A stretch of DNA of 64,000 nt from Gordius sp. MW1. Lineage: Eukaryota > Nematomorpha > Gordioida > Gordea > Gordiidae. The position numbers and the translations under genes were made by a program. The notes under the pieces are model-generated. The model was not told where the DNA came from. It saw only the letters and a program-made list of their open reading frames with translations, and did not search any database. Within the stretch, counting starts at the first letter, position 1; each line of letters opens with the position of its first letter. The stretch spans positions 26,722,001-26,786,000 of the forward strand of contig OZ038526.1 in the NCBI GenBank assembly GCA_964036665.1, read 5' to 3'. Shown here piece after piece: positions 26,401 through 37,700 of the stretch.

Positions 26401-28040
26401 TGCTATTTTCTATAATTTTAGTTATACAATATCGAATTGTATGACTAAACTAATTATATTCATTCATTCATAGAATCAATTTCCTTTTCGATTTTTTAAT
26501 TCGTTTAATTTGGAGGCAAATTTAAATTTAAAGCTGAATCACGAAAGGTAAAATATTAACAAATGAGTATTTTTTAATTGTTTATAGTCTATTCTATACT
26601 CTATAGAGAAGATTATAAATTTAACTACATTATTCAATTTAAAGTCGAATAACGAAAGGTAAAATATTAACAAATGATTATTTATTATTGTTTATAGTCT
26701 TTAGAGTAAATTAGAAATTTAACTAAAAAAAGATATAACTACATACTTATAAATCAACAAAAAAGTAAATCTATTATTCCTACATCCTACCCTACCAATA
26801 TATATATCTATGACACTAATTTTATTTAAGTGAATAAGAATGACCAAAATGAAAATATGCAACATAAGATAAAGAATATGCTTGAAAAAAATGTGTATAC
26901 AGCTTCAAAAAGCTTTTGGAATGGTGGAAGATTAATTCATGTAAATATCCGACATTGTCCCTATTGGCTCGTAAATTTTTGGCCATACCAGCTTCTTCTA
27001 CCAGTAGTGAGAGGTCCTTTTCCACTGCTGGAAGAATTATAGAAGAGAGAAGGTCTAATTTACGCCCCGAAATTGTAGACGCCATAATATTTATACATAA
27101 TTATAGTAAATCAATTTAATAAATTTATTAATCAAATTTTGTATGATCATTTCTGTCGAATAAATTTTTCATCCTCAAATTTTTCTACTGGTTCGAGTCG
27201 TTGAAAATTTAAAAACGCTTTCGGGTCGGGTCGGGTTCGGGTTGAAAATTTAAAAACGCTTTCGGGTCGGGTCGGGTTCGGGTTGAAATTTTAAAAACGC
27301 TTCGGGTCGGGTTCGGGTTGAAAATTTAAAAACGCTTTCGGGTCGGGTTCGGGTTGAAAAAAAGTGAATTTGCAGGCCTCTAGTGTTTACATAAATAATT
27401 AAGGAATTTATAACATCTCGTTAATAAAATTTGTCACGTTTGAGCTTAAATTGTATAATAAATTAATTTGAAATTTAGGTTGAATCATAGTTAGAAATAT
27501 ACTGTCGATTACATTTAATTAAATTTTTAAACAGGGTTTCATACACTGACACCATTCAAGGCAACTCGACCCAAGTACGTTTTCATGCTATAATCTCGAT
27601 TAATTTTGTTCCTATAAATCCATAATAACATTAACATTATTTAATTTGAAATTTTTCAGGCGTATGGCTCGATTAATGGAAGTGCCGTTGGCACTAATAA
27701 TGGTGTAGGCGTTACGCGATATTCATTAGCTCCAACTTCTCAGCCTGCTTTGGCCTATGCTATAGGGTAAAAATTAAACCTATGTTTTAATATATAAGAT
27801 AATGAATATAGCCAGCGTTAGTTTTTTTTTAAAACGATTTTCCTCTTTTTCGCACCCTTTTAAATGTCTTCTTAATAAGTCTAAATGAATTTTATTCAGG
27901 GCGTACGATCCATACGCAGCTACACAGTCCTTAGGACCCCTTTCTGGTTATACCGTAAGTCCTATTTTAAGAATCTATAAAATTATATTGTTTCTTAGGC
28001 CCTTTATCGCGGAAATTACAACAGATTTACGCCGTATTAG
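18760..28040 (+). CDS. Rbfox: Rbfox (Fox-1 family) RNA-binding splicing regulator, 13 coding exons
   Basis: Exons: 18760-19086, 19513-19780, 20696-20808, 21161-21214, 22542-22634, 22708-22780, 23174-23815, 24303-24626, 25147-25522, 27535-27574, 27660-27766, 27900-27954, 27999-28040. All have AG/GT borders and matching phases, giving 2,514 nt and 837 aa. One RRM lies at residues about 216-292: RNP2 is LHISNI, followed by [14 protein letters not shown], then [10 protein letters not shown], and RNP1 is GFGFITF. The C-terminus [13 protein letters not shown] matches the conserved Rbfox tail YRGGYNRFAPY. The 54-nt and 93-nt RRM exons have the same sizes as in vertebrate RBFOX. Rbfox proteins bind (U)GCAUG and control alternative splicing in the nucleus. 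The N-terminal 215 residues (acidic and Pro-rich) and long Gln/Ala/Asn/Leu-rich C-terminal part make it about twice vertebrate length. The start is the first ATG of the open exon; an upstream coding exon cannot be excluded. The donor of exon 8 (AATA/GTACTT) is weak. Confidence 0.93.
20405..20521. repeat. (TATG)n microsatellite
   Basis: About 25 copies of TATG (or GTAT), ending in two interrupted units with TTTT. It lies in Rbfox intron 2 about 180 bp before exon 3. Open frames on both strands here (MYVC and IHTY repeats) are products of the repeat. Confidence 0.97.
20696..22780 (+). CDS. Rbfox: Rbfox RRM exons 3-6
   Basis: Exon 3 (113 nt) enters in phase 1 and encodes RNP2 with the Phe-rich loop used for GCAUG binding ([10 protein letters not shown]). 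Exon 4 (54 nt, [18 protein letters not shown]) and exon 5 (93 nt, starting [20 protein letters not shown]) are both frame-neutral. Exon 6 (73 nt) begins VNNATAKVQ, the conserved RRM end (VNNATARV in vertebrates). Skipping exon 5 would keep frame but delete RNP1, the form known in vertebrates as an RNA-binding-dead dominant negative. Confidence 0.95.
21792..22110 (+). promoter_or_regulatory. Cluster of four GCATG motifs upstream of the 93-nt Rbfox exon
   Basis: GCATG occurs at 21792, 21957 (as TGCATG), 22028 and 22106 on the coding strand, all in intron 4 and 430-750 nt before exon 5. With the local base composition I would expect fewer than one in the 1.3-kb intron. Vertebrate RBFOX proteins repress their own 93-nt RRM exon through GCAUG sites upstream of it. 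The arrangement here fits the same feedback, as inference. Confidence 0.5.
23174..25522 (+). CDS. Rbfox: Rbfox low-complexity exons 7-9
   Basis: Exon 7 (642 nt) is Leu/Ala/Asn/Gly-rich, starting [20 protein letters not shown]. Exon 8 (324 nt) is Ser/Thr/Ala-rich. Exon 9 (376 nt) carries Gln-rich tracts ([17 protein letters not shown], then QQQAQQ). Such tracts are typical of the self-associating C-terminal part of Rbfox proteins. Phases are 1-1, 1-1 and 1-2. Each exon runs into an in-frame stop at or within a few codons of its donor, so the exons look like complete short ORFs if splicing is ignored. Confidence 0.85.
26208..27382 (+). mobile_element. hAT transposon relic inside Rbfox intron 9
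   Basis: Perfect 12-bp terminal inverted repeats TAGAGGCCTGCA (26208) and TGCAGGCCTCTA (to 27382), each flanked on the outside by GTGTTT. Subterminal blocks of TCGGGTCGGGTTCGGGTTG are repeated about five times at the right end with a period near 39 bp. The centre keeps a transposase C-terminal fragment. The 1.2-kb size shows large internal loss. Confidence 0.88.
26830..27119 (+). pseudogene. hAT transposase C-terminal dimerisation domain, fragment
   Basis: The frame from 26916 reads [20 protein letters not shown], then [19 protein letters not shown] and [17 protein letters not shown], the hallmark hAT dimerisation block ([20 protein letters not shown]). The catalytic RNase H-like domain is absent. 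The preceding frame (26830) holds shorter remnants. Confidence 0.92.
27535..28040 (+). CDS. Rbfox: Rbfox C-terminal exons 10-13
   Basis: Exon 10 (40 nt, [13 protein letters not shown]), exon 11 (107 nt, [17 protein letters not shown]...), exon 12 (55 nt, [18 protein letters not shown]) and exon 13 ([13 protein letters not shown] then TAG at 28038-28040). The last exon identifies the family independently of the RRM. Exons 10 to 12 are not multiples of three, so skipping any one of them alone would change the C-terminus. Confidence 0.88.
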
Positions 28041-28590
28041 AGGAAGATATACGTCAAAAACCAAAGATATTTTACTAAATTAGATACTATTGGATTAGAA
28101 CTTATTCGCTCTACTTAATAGCATATTGGTAGATTTAAACAGAAGGAATTTCATATTTTTAATTGTACAATCATGCATAGGATATCTATTATTCTTTTTA
28201 AAAATCACATTTATCGTGCAATAATCTATAAACATATTAAATTGTGTAATATCATATTACAGGGCATTATATGTAAATACCAAAGGTTTACCCAACAACA
28301 ACCAAATATTTTAAATTGTACGCCAAAGCGAGCCATTGTTTAGTGATTATATTAAGTTGTTAAATGATATACACTTCTTATATAAAAATTTATATATATT
28401 ATTACTACAACCATACAAACGTCAATTAATTAAATTTTTAAATCTACAATTTGAAATAATTTTACCATAATGAATACACACCTTTTAAATGTACAGCTAG
28501 CGTCTACACGTTTCTGTATCGTCTCTTATTTATTCTCCCACTATTATTTGAATCATGACGGCATACTATATATCCAAAATTTATTGCATT

Positions 28591-28596
28591 AATAAA
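28591..28596 (+). terminator. Candidate poly(A) signal of Rbfox
   Basis: AATAAA about 550 nt after the Rbfox stop, with no closer canonical hexamer noticed on the plus strand. The actual cleavage site is unknown. Confidence 0.45.
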
Positions 28597-28879
28597 GACT
28601 CTTTAAATCTCTCTTTTCTACTAGTAGAATTTTATTGTATTGCCTTCGCGTGGCCATAAAATATATGCCTTATTTAGACAGCAGAGCACTAAAAACCAAC
28701 ATTTAAGCGCTCTAAATTAGCTTTTTAATTACAAAGGTCTGACTTATAATTATGATAGAGATTTATTATTTGAAACATCCGTTTTTTAGATAAACGAGAT
28801 TGTGTGCAAAATATGGCCATTTTAACTTTTTTTAGGTTATATTGCCACGGCATTTATACTGAAAATATTAATTTACTCA

Positions 28880-30300
28880 TGTAGATTAATGTTTCATTTA
28901 TAGCCCTGCAAAAGGAAATTTCTTCGGCCGGAGCCCGATTTCTCAATTTTTATTTTACCCGAGCCCGAAAGACTTTTTTATTTTTAGCCCGGCCTGATTT
29001 TTCAAATAAAATGTTTGGAAATTTTTTCACCATCTAAATATAAAATGTGTTAATATTTAAAGCTAAAAAAGCTAACTTTACAATATAAATTTTTAACAGT
29101 TCCAAATAAAAATATTTGAAATATTTACCTATCTTATTTCTAAAGTTCTAACAGCTACTATGAATATATTTAAATACTAGAATAAATTCAGGTCATTATA
29201 TTAAAATAGATAGGGGAAATAAGCTTAAATTTAAAAGCTATATTATGTAAACTGAGCGAAGATAATTATTTAATATCCAGTTGAGTTTATTCAAATCATA
29301 TTTTACGAAAGATTAATTAGCTTTAGTTCAATTCGGGCTGGGCTCGGGTCTCGGATCGGGCCGCCTGCGGGGCAAATCACCCTCCCCCCCCCCCCCCCCC
29401 GGTTAAGAAAGTGAGTAAAAAAAAGTGTGGATAAATCACCTCCCCCCCACCCCTCGGGTGAGAAAGAGGGTTGAAGGGGGGGGGGGCAAACCAACGGGAC
29501 AAAAAAGGGAGGGGGCAAAGTTCTTAATTTATTATATATTTTTTAACAAAATAAACTAAACCCAAAACGACCAAAACCAAACCATAAGGTTACCAAAGTA
29601 AATCATCTAAACACTAAGGGTGTTTTTTTGTAAAAACGCCAAACGCCAATTTCACCCAAACACCTTTTGGGTGTTTTTTACAAAGCGCCAAACGTAAGGG
29701 GAACCAAATAAATTCACCCAACACTAAAAGGGTTCGGGGGAAAAAACGCTAACCCTTGCAGGCGACCAATCTTAAACCTTGGTTTTTTACAACACTAGTC
29801 TATGCCTACCCCCGAAAAGTGATCGAATTTTTAGCGCTTGTGCCACTTTAAACCCTATCCATCAAAACACATCGTAAATATTGATAAATTTTTGTTTAAT
29901 TTTTTAATGCCCTATCAACTCCCCGAAAACCATCCGCCGAGTTCACCCTGGGACATCAACGAACATCTCTTCATCATCATAAAGATGACCCTAAATTGAG
30001 TATCTTTTATAACAATTATCAATTCTATTTTAAAAAATACCTAAATTTTAACTTTCATCCGAAATTGAATTATGCTTATTTGTCGGGAGACATTTTTTAA
30101 TTGGGGGACATTTTTTAACCTTGGGACATTCAATTCGGCAAGATGGTTTTTGGCAAGTTGACGGGCCACCAAATTTTTTGACAATTATTAGCTCTCCCCC
30201 CCCCCCCCCCCCCTTTGGGCAATCCTGCCTATGACTGATGTAATTTTAATTAATATTTATTTATTAATAATATTTATCGCAAAATTTTGAATCTCCCCTC
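28880..30300. repeat. Mixed repeat debris between Rbfox and the mucin-like gene
   Basis: 28905-29360 carries GAGCCCGA and GCCCGGCCTG blocks beginning TAGCCCTGCA and ending near GGGCCGCCTGCGGGG, hAT-like. C runs (29385-29400, 30189-30212) and G runs (29477-29486) follow. 29600-29760 repeats a GGGTGTTTTTT.TAAAAACGCC.AAACGCC pattern in both orientations (hairpin-forming). ACGACCAAAACCAAA at 29567 resembles blocks at 22830-22870 and 25000-25030 inside Rbfox introns. No gene is seen. Confidence 0.55.
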
Positions 30301-30787
30301 CCCCTTAATGCCTAGGACATTGTTTTAATCATTCATTCATCAACTTTACTGAATGTTCAGTTCTTAGGAAAGAGTTCGCTCGAAGCTAAATACTTAGTTT
30401 TTTAGTTTCAAAATTGGTATTCTAATAGCAATACTTAATGGCCCTTGACCCCTGATTAATATTCGATGACTTTAATTACATTTTTGATATATTTATGATA
30501 TTTGAATAAAAATAACTGAATACAATGTTTTTAATGTCAGATCCATAACCTTTTAATGGCGAGAGCCAAAGTTTTGAGCAATTAACTAAAGTTCTACTAG
30601 GATGAATTTATAAAACATGACTATCATAATTTTTGGCCTCTGCTAAACTTAAACATGATACGATTACTAATTTTAAGTTAATTTAGATATTTAATATATG
30701 CAAAGTCTCTTGACAAATTCGCTGTAACTAATTGTATTAATATAATGTCAAATACGTTCAAACACATAATACACATGTTCAAAACAT

Positions 30788-30793
30788 TTTATT
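30788..30793 (-). terminator. Candidate poly(A) signal of the mucin-like gene
   Basis: AATAAA on the minus strand, 134 nt after the inferred stop codon at 30927-30929. Confidence 0.5.
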
Positions 30794-30926
30794 GCAACAT
30801 AAATTAAAATAAATATATGTATAATATATAATTTAATATATTACTAAGCTATGCTAAATATGACAATTATCGTTAAATGTATATATGGACGATCTAATCT
30901 AAAAACTGATTTGGGTAAATGGCAGC

Positions 30927-31738
30927 TCATGGTGTTGATATTTGAGCACAACATGCAGGATACTGTTTAGATGGATCTCCGGCTTTTATAATGGATCCTG
31001 GCATTGGAACTACATCTGGGCACCTTTTCAAATATAATAGTCAAATTTTAACCTGGTACTTACCATATGGACTGTATATAATGTCTAACTACCTTTAAAT
31101 CCATCGCGTATTATTAAAGTCATGATAATTTAAAATTTCCAAAGAATGAATTTTGACATCGTGGGTATTGAAAAATAAATAATGTCCTGTCGAGAACGTT
31201 TAGAATATAAATAATTATACATAATTGATCTAAAATCATCTATCATTAACACTACGACATGCATTTTAACGCAAAACTTTAGTTCTATTCTATATAATAG
31301 GGAGGCTAAAACCAATACTAAGCGAAGAATAGGGAAAAGAAACTTTCTATCGCTCTAACACCGCAAATTATAATTGTTTTAATTTAGATTTATTTTAAAA
31401 TATCAATTAAACGTGACGGTAATAGGTCGAAGTAATGAGCTTATATCAATGCACTCAAAAACCCCCACAATAATATGATGTGCATTCATGTATCATAGCT
31501 TACTTTCGGCATTGTCTCGTGTATCCATCGGGCATGCAGGTACATCTTATGCATCTACCCTCGGGATAAGTATTCTCACCGATGTTGCATTCTTAATAAA
31601 ATCATTTGTGCATTAATTGAATATGATAAATATATATTTTTTATATATTTATGGTATTAGCTTTTACTCAATTGACTATCTAAAGATAATGAATATTACT
31701 TTCTCCGTGAGCCAAGGCATCATAAATGGGTTCACAGA
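30927..31738 (-). CDS. VWC-like cysteine-rich C-terminal domain, three exons
   Basis: Exons 31738-31700 (39 nt), 31591-31504 (88 nt) and 31023-30927 (97 nt) join to read CEPIYDALAHGEKCNIGENT, then YPEGRCIRCTCMPDGYTRQC, RKCPDVVPMPGSIIKAGDPS and KQYPACCAQISTP-stop. The spacing CxxCxC(x)4G(x)4C followed by C and YPxCC matches the von Willebrand type C pattern, though the final cysteine after the CC pair is missing. VWC domains commonly sit at the C-terminal end of gel-forming mucins, where they assist assembly. Phases 1-1, 1-2, 2-stop agree across all joins. Confidence 0.75.
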
Positions 31739-34700
31739 CTATTTTAGGTATATAAAATAGAAAATAATGTTTAGTATAAAGTATTTAATTTTAGTAAATA
31801 TGTTAATTATGTTAGTAAGCGATGATAGTTTACAATTAAAGTCCCATGATTGATATTGGAAATCGGAAATTTCTAGTCGTGTCAACCACATCTCAATGTA
31901 GATTTGTAAGTCAATGGGTACGTCACATTCACTGGAATATATTAAGAATTCAAGTTCGTTGGGGTCGCATGTGTCTGTGCCGGGAATGAATTTATTGCAA
32001 CGATAAGTGATCATGTACACTATGACATCCACCTCGATCAAAATATCCAAGATGATGGTTTTGCCTGGTTAATATATAAAACAATTTCAAACAAAAATTG
32101 ATTGGATGTCGTAAAAAGTTAAAAAAAATATCCAAAATATAGAAGATAATTAAAACGAATTAATGCCTCTATAACATTTAGGCCGTCTTTGCAATCAGGA
32201 GTTACAAGGATTAGCATATTTATATATAAAATTATTGCCTGAAAATATACATACAAAAGTTTGAATGCACTTAATTAAATAAATTTAAACATTCTGATGC
32301 TTTAGTCTATTGAGGCGAATTTATTGTTTTTTTACCCAGACGGCATGTATTTTTGCATTGGGAAGCTTGAGGTCCATATAAGTAATTATCTTTAATATCT
32401 GACCATGAATCGGTGGTGGTTGTAACATTATCATCCCTGTATATAATATAAAATTTGCATAAAAATACAATGGCAGTTTAATAAAACGCATAAAGCACTT
32501 GAGTGTGATTTATTATAGTTAAAAAATCTATGCTAATAAATTAGATTTAAAATACTAAAATATTGCAGTTATTTTAAAACCTTTCGACTCAACATAATAG
32601 TTAAAATATATAATTAAAAAAGTATTTTTTAATCAGCCGCCTTAAATAATTACAAAATTCTCTATTTTAATAATACATTAAAAGATATATTGGAAGAGAT
32701 TAAATAAATTATTACTCCAAATTTTTTGTAATCATTTTAACGCCTGAAGGCTCCTTGGTGAATTTCAAAAATTCAATCCAGCGATTGTATTTAAACATTT
32801 CAGGACATGAACCTCCCACTGTGTGGATTACTATCTCCAATAACTAAATTAAAAAAGAAATTGAATTATCATTTACATATTCGAACCATAAGATCAATGA
32901 TACAAATTTAATAATTAGCAAAAAATGATTAAATCATTTAAACTAAGATAAAACCTTTTCATAATTTATTATAAAATATTTTTAAAATCCTTACTATCTC
33001 AATGTCAAAGTTTACTAATGGCACAATGTGGTCGACGTCGAGCCATTTGAGGTCTGTAGTAAAAAAAAATGAGAGCATCATGAAGGGAAAATTAATGAGC
33101 TTGTTTTAATAAATGTTACCTGGCTTGGTAAATTTAGGGATGGATATAGCTATTGTAAAATTTTAAAATAGTTATTAAAACGCTTTAACATAATTTTAAG
33201 GCTTAATTATAATTATTATTAAAAACTTACAAGTTGGATTTGTGGGCGCTGCATAAAGTAAAGTTAATAAGTTTTTTGCATGATTATGTTTTATAAAAAG
33301 AATCATTTAAGGCATATATTACTTTTGGTTGTTGTAGTTGCTATGAAAATATTTAAGCATATTTATATTTTAAATTAATTAATATATAACAATTAACTAT
33401 ACTATACAAATAAATAAGCCTAACACAATATTAAAAAATTAGTGATGATGGGGTTGTAATTTTTGTTAAAAATGCTGGGTTTGGGGAAATTCACAAATTG
33501 ATTAAAGGAAATTTACAAAAAGCAAACTAAATGACTTATTTATGTATTTGATATACTTGTAATTTTTGTTGTTGTTGGTGCTAAAGTAAAATTTGTATTT
33601 ATGTTTAGGGGTAAAATTAACTTCATTAAGTATTGACATTGTATATTAAATTAAAAAGAATGGTCGGTTAATATAATATAAGGCTCATTTTAATGATATA
33701 TAATAAAAGATTATAGTTAAAAATAATTATATTTTAGACATTTTTTATGTGTAGTACTTGGTGCTTGGGTTATGGTAGTACCTACAATATATATAAGAAC
33801 ATATAAACTTTAAAGTATGTCATATAATAAACTGATGATTATTATAAAACAAACTATAAGGGGGGGGGGCGAAATTTCTCAAAAATCAAGCTAGATTCTC
33901 CTACTTTATTAGTTCATAATTAAAATTTCAATATCAATTATTGCAAAGAGGGGTGATGCGCCTAACCAGGAGGGGGGGGTGGTGGAGATGTGGCTAAATT
34001 ACCTATAAAAGAAAATTGCTAATTTTAAATATTTTAATTGGAAAAATAAATTATTCCACTCTCGCCAGTCTTCCTTATGCTCATAAAGGGCTACGCTATA
34101 ACATTAGGCCCTCAAAGTTGCTAGCGCCTTGAAGTGTATGAGATGAGCTATATAGCGCCTCTGAAGTGACTATGCAAAATAGTATTAGCACTTTAAGTGC
34201 CTATCTATACTTCTAGCGCCTTTAAGCATGTACGCTCCATTGTTTTAGCAACTTAAAGTAACACTGCGCTATAACACTCAAGCTCTATGTCCTCTGCATT
34301 GACAAAACTTTTATAGTGATCGGGATTCCAACAACGTGATATTATATCAAAATACTTGCTGCTATATATTTGTATACAAAAATGTGCATACAAATTTATA
34401 TGGTAAAACTTATTTAACTTACTTTGTGGTTTATATGAAGTGGATGCTAAAATATAAAAGTGTTTGGTGTTAAAAAAACGTTGATATTTATTGTTCAACA
34501 ATATAGATATAGATTATTATATGACGCATTACAATATTCAACTTTACTTGCTGTCGCTACTAGATTTTCCATTGAATAAATCCCGTTTAAACATGTAAAT
34601 TATCTTGTAGGCAGGGAATTTAGTATTAACAACCAAGATACAAACCAAAGGCAGAATCTAATTGACTCATAATGTTATAACAATTTACTCGGTGCTTTTG

Positions 34701-37700
34701 TTGAAGTTGAAGCTTTAATAATTCAATACATATATATTTTATTTAATCGTTAAACTCAAATAATTATCTAGAATAATTCTAACTAATAATTTTTTATGGT
34801 TGTTTATTTTAGACTAATTTAAGTTTTATCTTATAGATATATTATTTCCAAAAATACTATCTTAAATTTTTATTGGATCCAATATTTTAAAGTTTTAATG
34901 GTATAAAAATAGAGGTCGAAGCTGGTTACAAAATTAAATTTTTTTTAAATATTTTAACTTATTGTAATTTGGGAAAGAAATAGTCTATGTTGAAACTTAA
35001 AAAAATTTGCATAATTTGTCTTCTTTGAGTATATAAGACAGTTTGTCATCTTGACCCTATTTTATTTATAATATGCAAAATAAACCATATTATATTTGCA
35101 TTCTCTATTTATAGTAAAACAATCTTTTTATTGATTTGAGTTGGTATAATGAAAATGTAAAGGCTATTCTAGCCCCCGAACGAGACTATGATCCGAGCAT
35201 TTTTTTAGGATTTCCGTTTTTTTAAACTAAATTTGTGAAAAAACTATAAGATTTTCCCCCTCTAATTTTTTTGCTATCGTAAAAATTATGTTTAAATAAA
35301 AAATTTGAAACAATGATATTCAGTTTTTTAAAAACTTGATTTAATTATTTATGATTATTCTAGCTCTGGTCTCTCCTATGGTATTTGTAAATTAAATAAC
35401 AAGTACACAGAATTTGTAAAATGAAGATTATTAGCCCAAGAACGTTAAATATCAAAATAAAATTTACTTGGGACTGATGTAGCTGGTGCTAAAAGACATC
35501 ATGCGATATTATATTGTAATATAAGTAAGAGTATTTAATAAAAAAGTAAGGCTAAATTTATTAATTAGGTATTGCAATTTTAAGCTTTAACGTTTTAACG
35601 AACGTTATGCTATTAATTTAAGTTAGACGTAACTAAATTATTTTAAAACACACATTGATTATTAAGAAAATCTTTATAGAAAATAATGGCTATTATTTTT
35701 GACACAAAAACTTATTAGTTATAAAAGTAGAACTTTCGAAAAATTATATAATCAATATTACCAGCTTCCGTTGTAGTGATGGCTTTTTTATATAAAATAT
35801 ATAATATGAAGTAAATATTTATAGAAATACAAAAAACAAAGGAGATAATTTAGATAAGTAAAGTGTTAATAAAACGTAGAACTTGTTTATAAAAATTATA
35901 TAGTCAATAGTACCTGCTTTCGTTGTAGTAATGGCTTTTTCTATAAAACATACATTAATTAAGAAATTTTTTATAAAATTATAGAAAATAATAGCGATCA
36001 TTTTTGATAATAAACAAGTTAATTAAAATACGTTATTTTTAAAAACAATACAATTAATAGTACCAGTTTCCGTTGTAGTCATGGCTTTTTTATATAAAAT
36101 ATATATTGAGTTAAGTAAATATTTATAGAAATACAAAAAATAATGGCAATAATTTTAATAAGTAAACTAATTAAGTAAAAAACGTAGAACATTTATAGAA
36201 AAATTTAATCAATAGTACCAGCATTAGTTGTAGTAATGGCTTTTTCTAAAAAACACACATTACGTGTATGGCTATCGTTTTTAAAAATTAATTTATAAAT
36301 TAAAAAACATAGAAAATTATATAATCAATAGTACCAGCTTCCGTTGTAATGATGGCTTTTTCTAAATAATACTCATTAAACGAACTTAAAATTACTATTA
36401 TTACTTGTTGTTTGCGCAGTCGATTCTAAAAACAAATTATAAATTTAAAATCAAAAAATCATAAAATTTCAATAATTTTATTAAGATAGATTTAGAATTT
36501 GGTAATGAACAATCAAATTACAATTATTTAATTTAAACACCAATCTTATATTGAAGCCAAAATCTTTGTATCATAAAACATATTCTTAATTGTTAATTAC
36601 AAATACTATCCACATGTTAAAATAAGCTCAAAATATTTACTAAAAAATCTTTTATCAACCAAATAATTTAAAAACGCTTAAATGTTTCTAATACTTAATA
36701 AATAATAATCAATGCTGACGATTATCATTGATTGAAACAATAAATTAATAAATATAATACAATAACTACTTTATTAAAGTTTCAGTGATAATAAAGTTTA
36801 ATACCAGGTAATGATGAAGGGAGTCCACCTTTTATAAACATATTATAGGTAAAGTTTAGACTACATATATAAGTAGTTAATAGTTAGTACCAAGTGTCAA
36901 TTTAAATGCTTAGATTTCTAACTTATTTAAATTGACAATTACTTATGCCACTATAAACTTTCTTGATAATTTAATATAAGATTGAATCATCAATCATACT
37001 TGCTAAAAATGATTGAGCCATATTTATATCTATAAAAGAAAGCGTAAAGGAAAAATTAAATTTACAACGCTTTCAACAAAAATAGAAATTTTTAAAGAGG
37101 CAAACACCCAAGTCGACTCAAGAAAATTTTGAGTAATAATACATGCGCCATAACAGACCCGAAAGACGTTCATCGTATAAACGATCATATTTAAAATTTT
37201 TAAATAAGGTTTATGGGCAAACCAACTCAATATATTCATTAAAATTTTGTGTAATCCAACCCATGGAATTTATTTATTATAAATATTCATAGACCAACAT
37301 CCAGAAGACTAGGCAAAACTTGCATTTGTGAATTGGTATTCTTACCTGACGGTTTCACCGACACGCAGTTGCGTGGATACTTGTAGCACAGAACCGTGAT
37401 AACTATTCGTTATAAATATAATTGACCTCAAATTTACTCATTATGTAATGTTTATTAAAAAATGTATCCGTATAATAACTTAGAAATCTTAATTCGTAAT
37501 TAGGAAAAGATATGTTAAGCATTTTAAAAATAAATAATGAATTAAGTTTGCAAATATTTTCAAGTTGTAAACCTGTAGGCTCCGGTTCTATCTTAACGAT
37601 AATCTTGAGAGGTTCGACTGCAAAAAATAAGTTTAAATAGTTCATGGCAACAGTTAGTTAATAAAAATATATTTTTAAAGTGGTTTCAAAATCATATGAA

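Noticed and set aside
31739-32050. A stand-alone 103-codon ATG ORF
   Set aside because: Its central part is exon D2 of the mucin-like gene; the ATG and the 3' end beyond 31834 are chance extensions.
33421-33485. Another micro-exon near 33440-33470 (minus: AACAAAAATTACAACC resembles exon 33580-33557)
   Set aside because: No GT donor follows the coding-like core. It is probably a decayed duplicate.
34090-34260. TAGCGCCTTNAAGTG-like repeated phrases as possible exons
   Set aside because: They are a short degenerate tandem repeat without consistent frame or splice sites.
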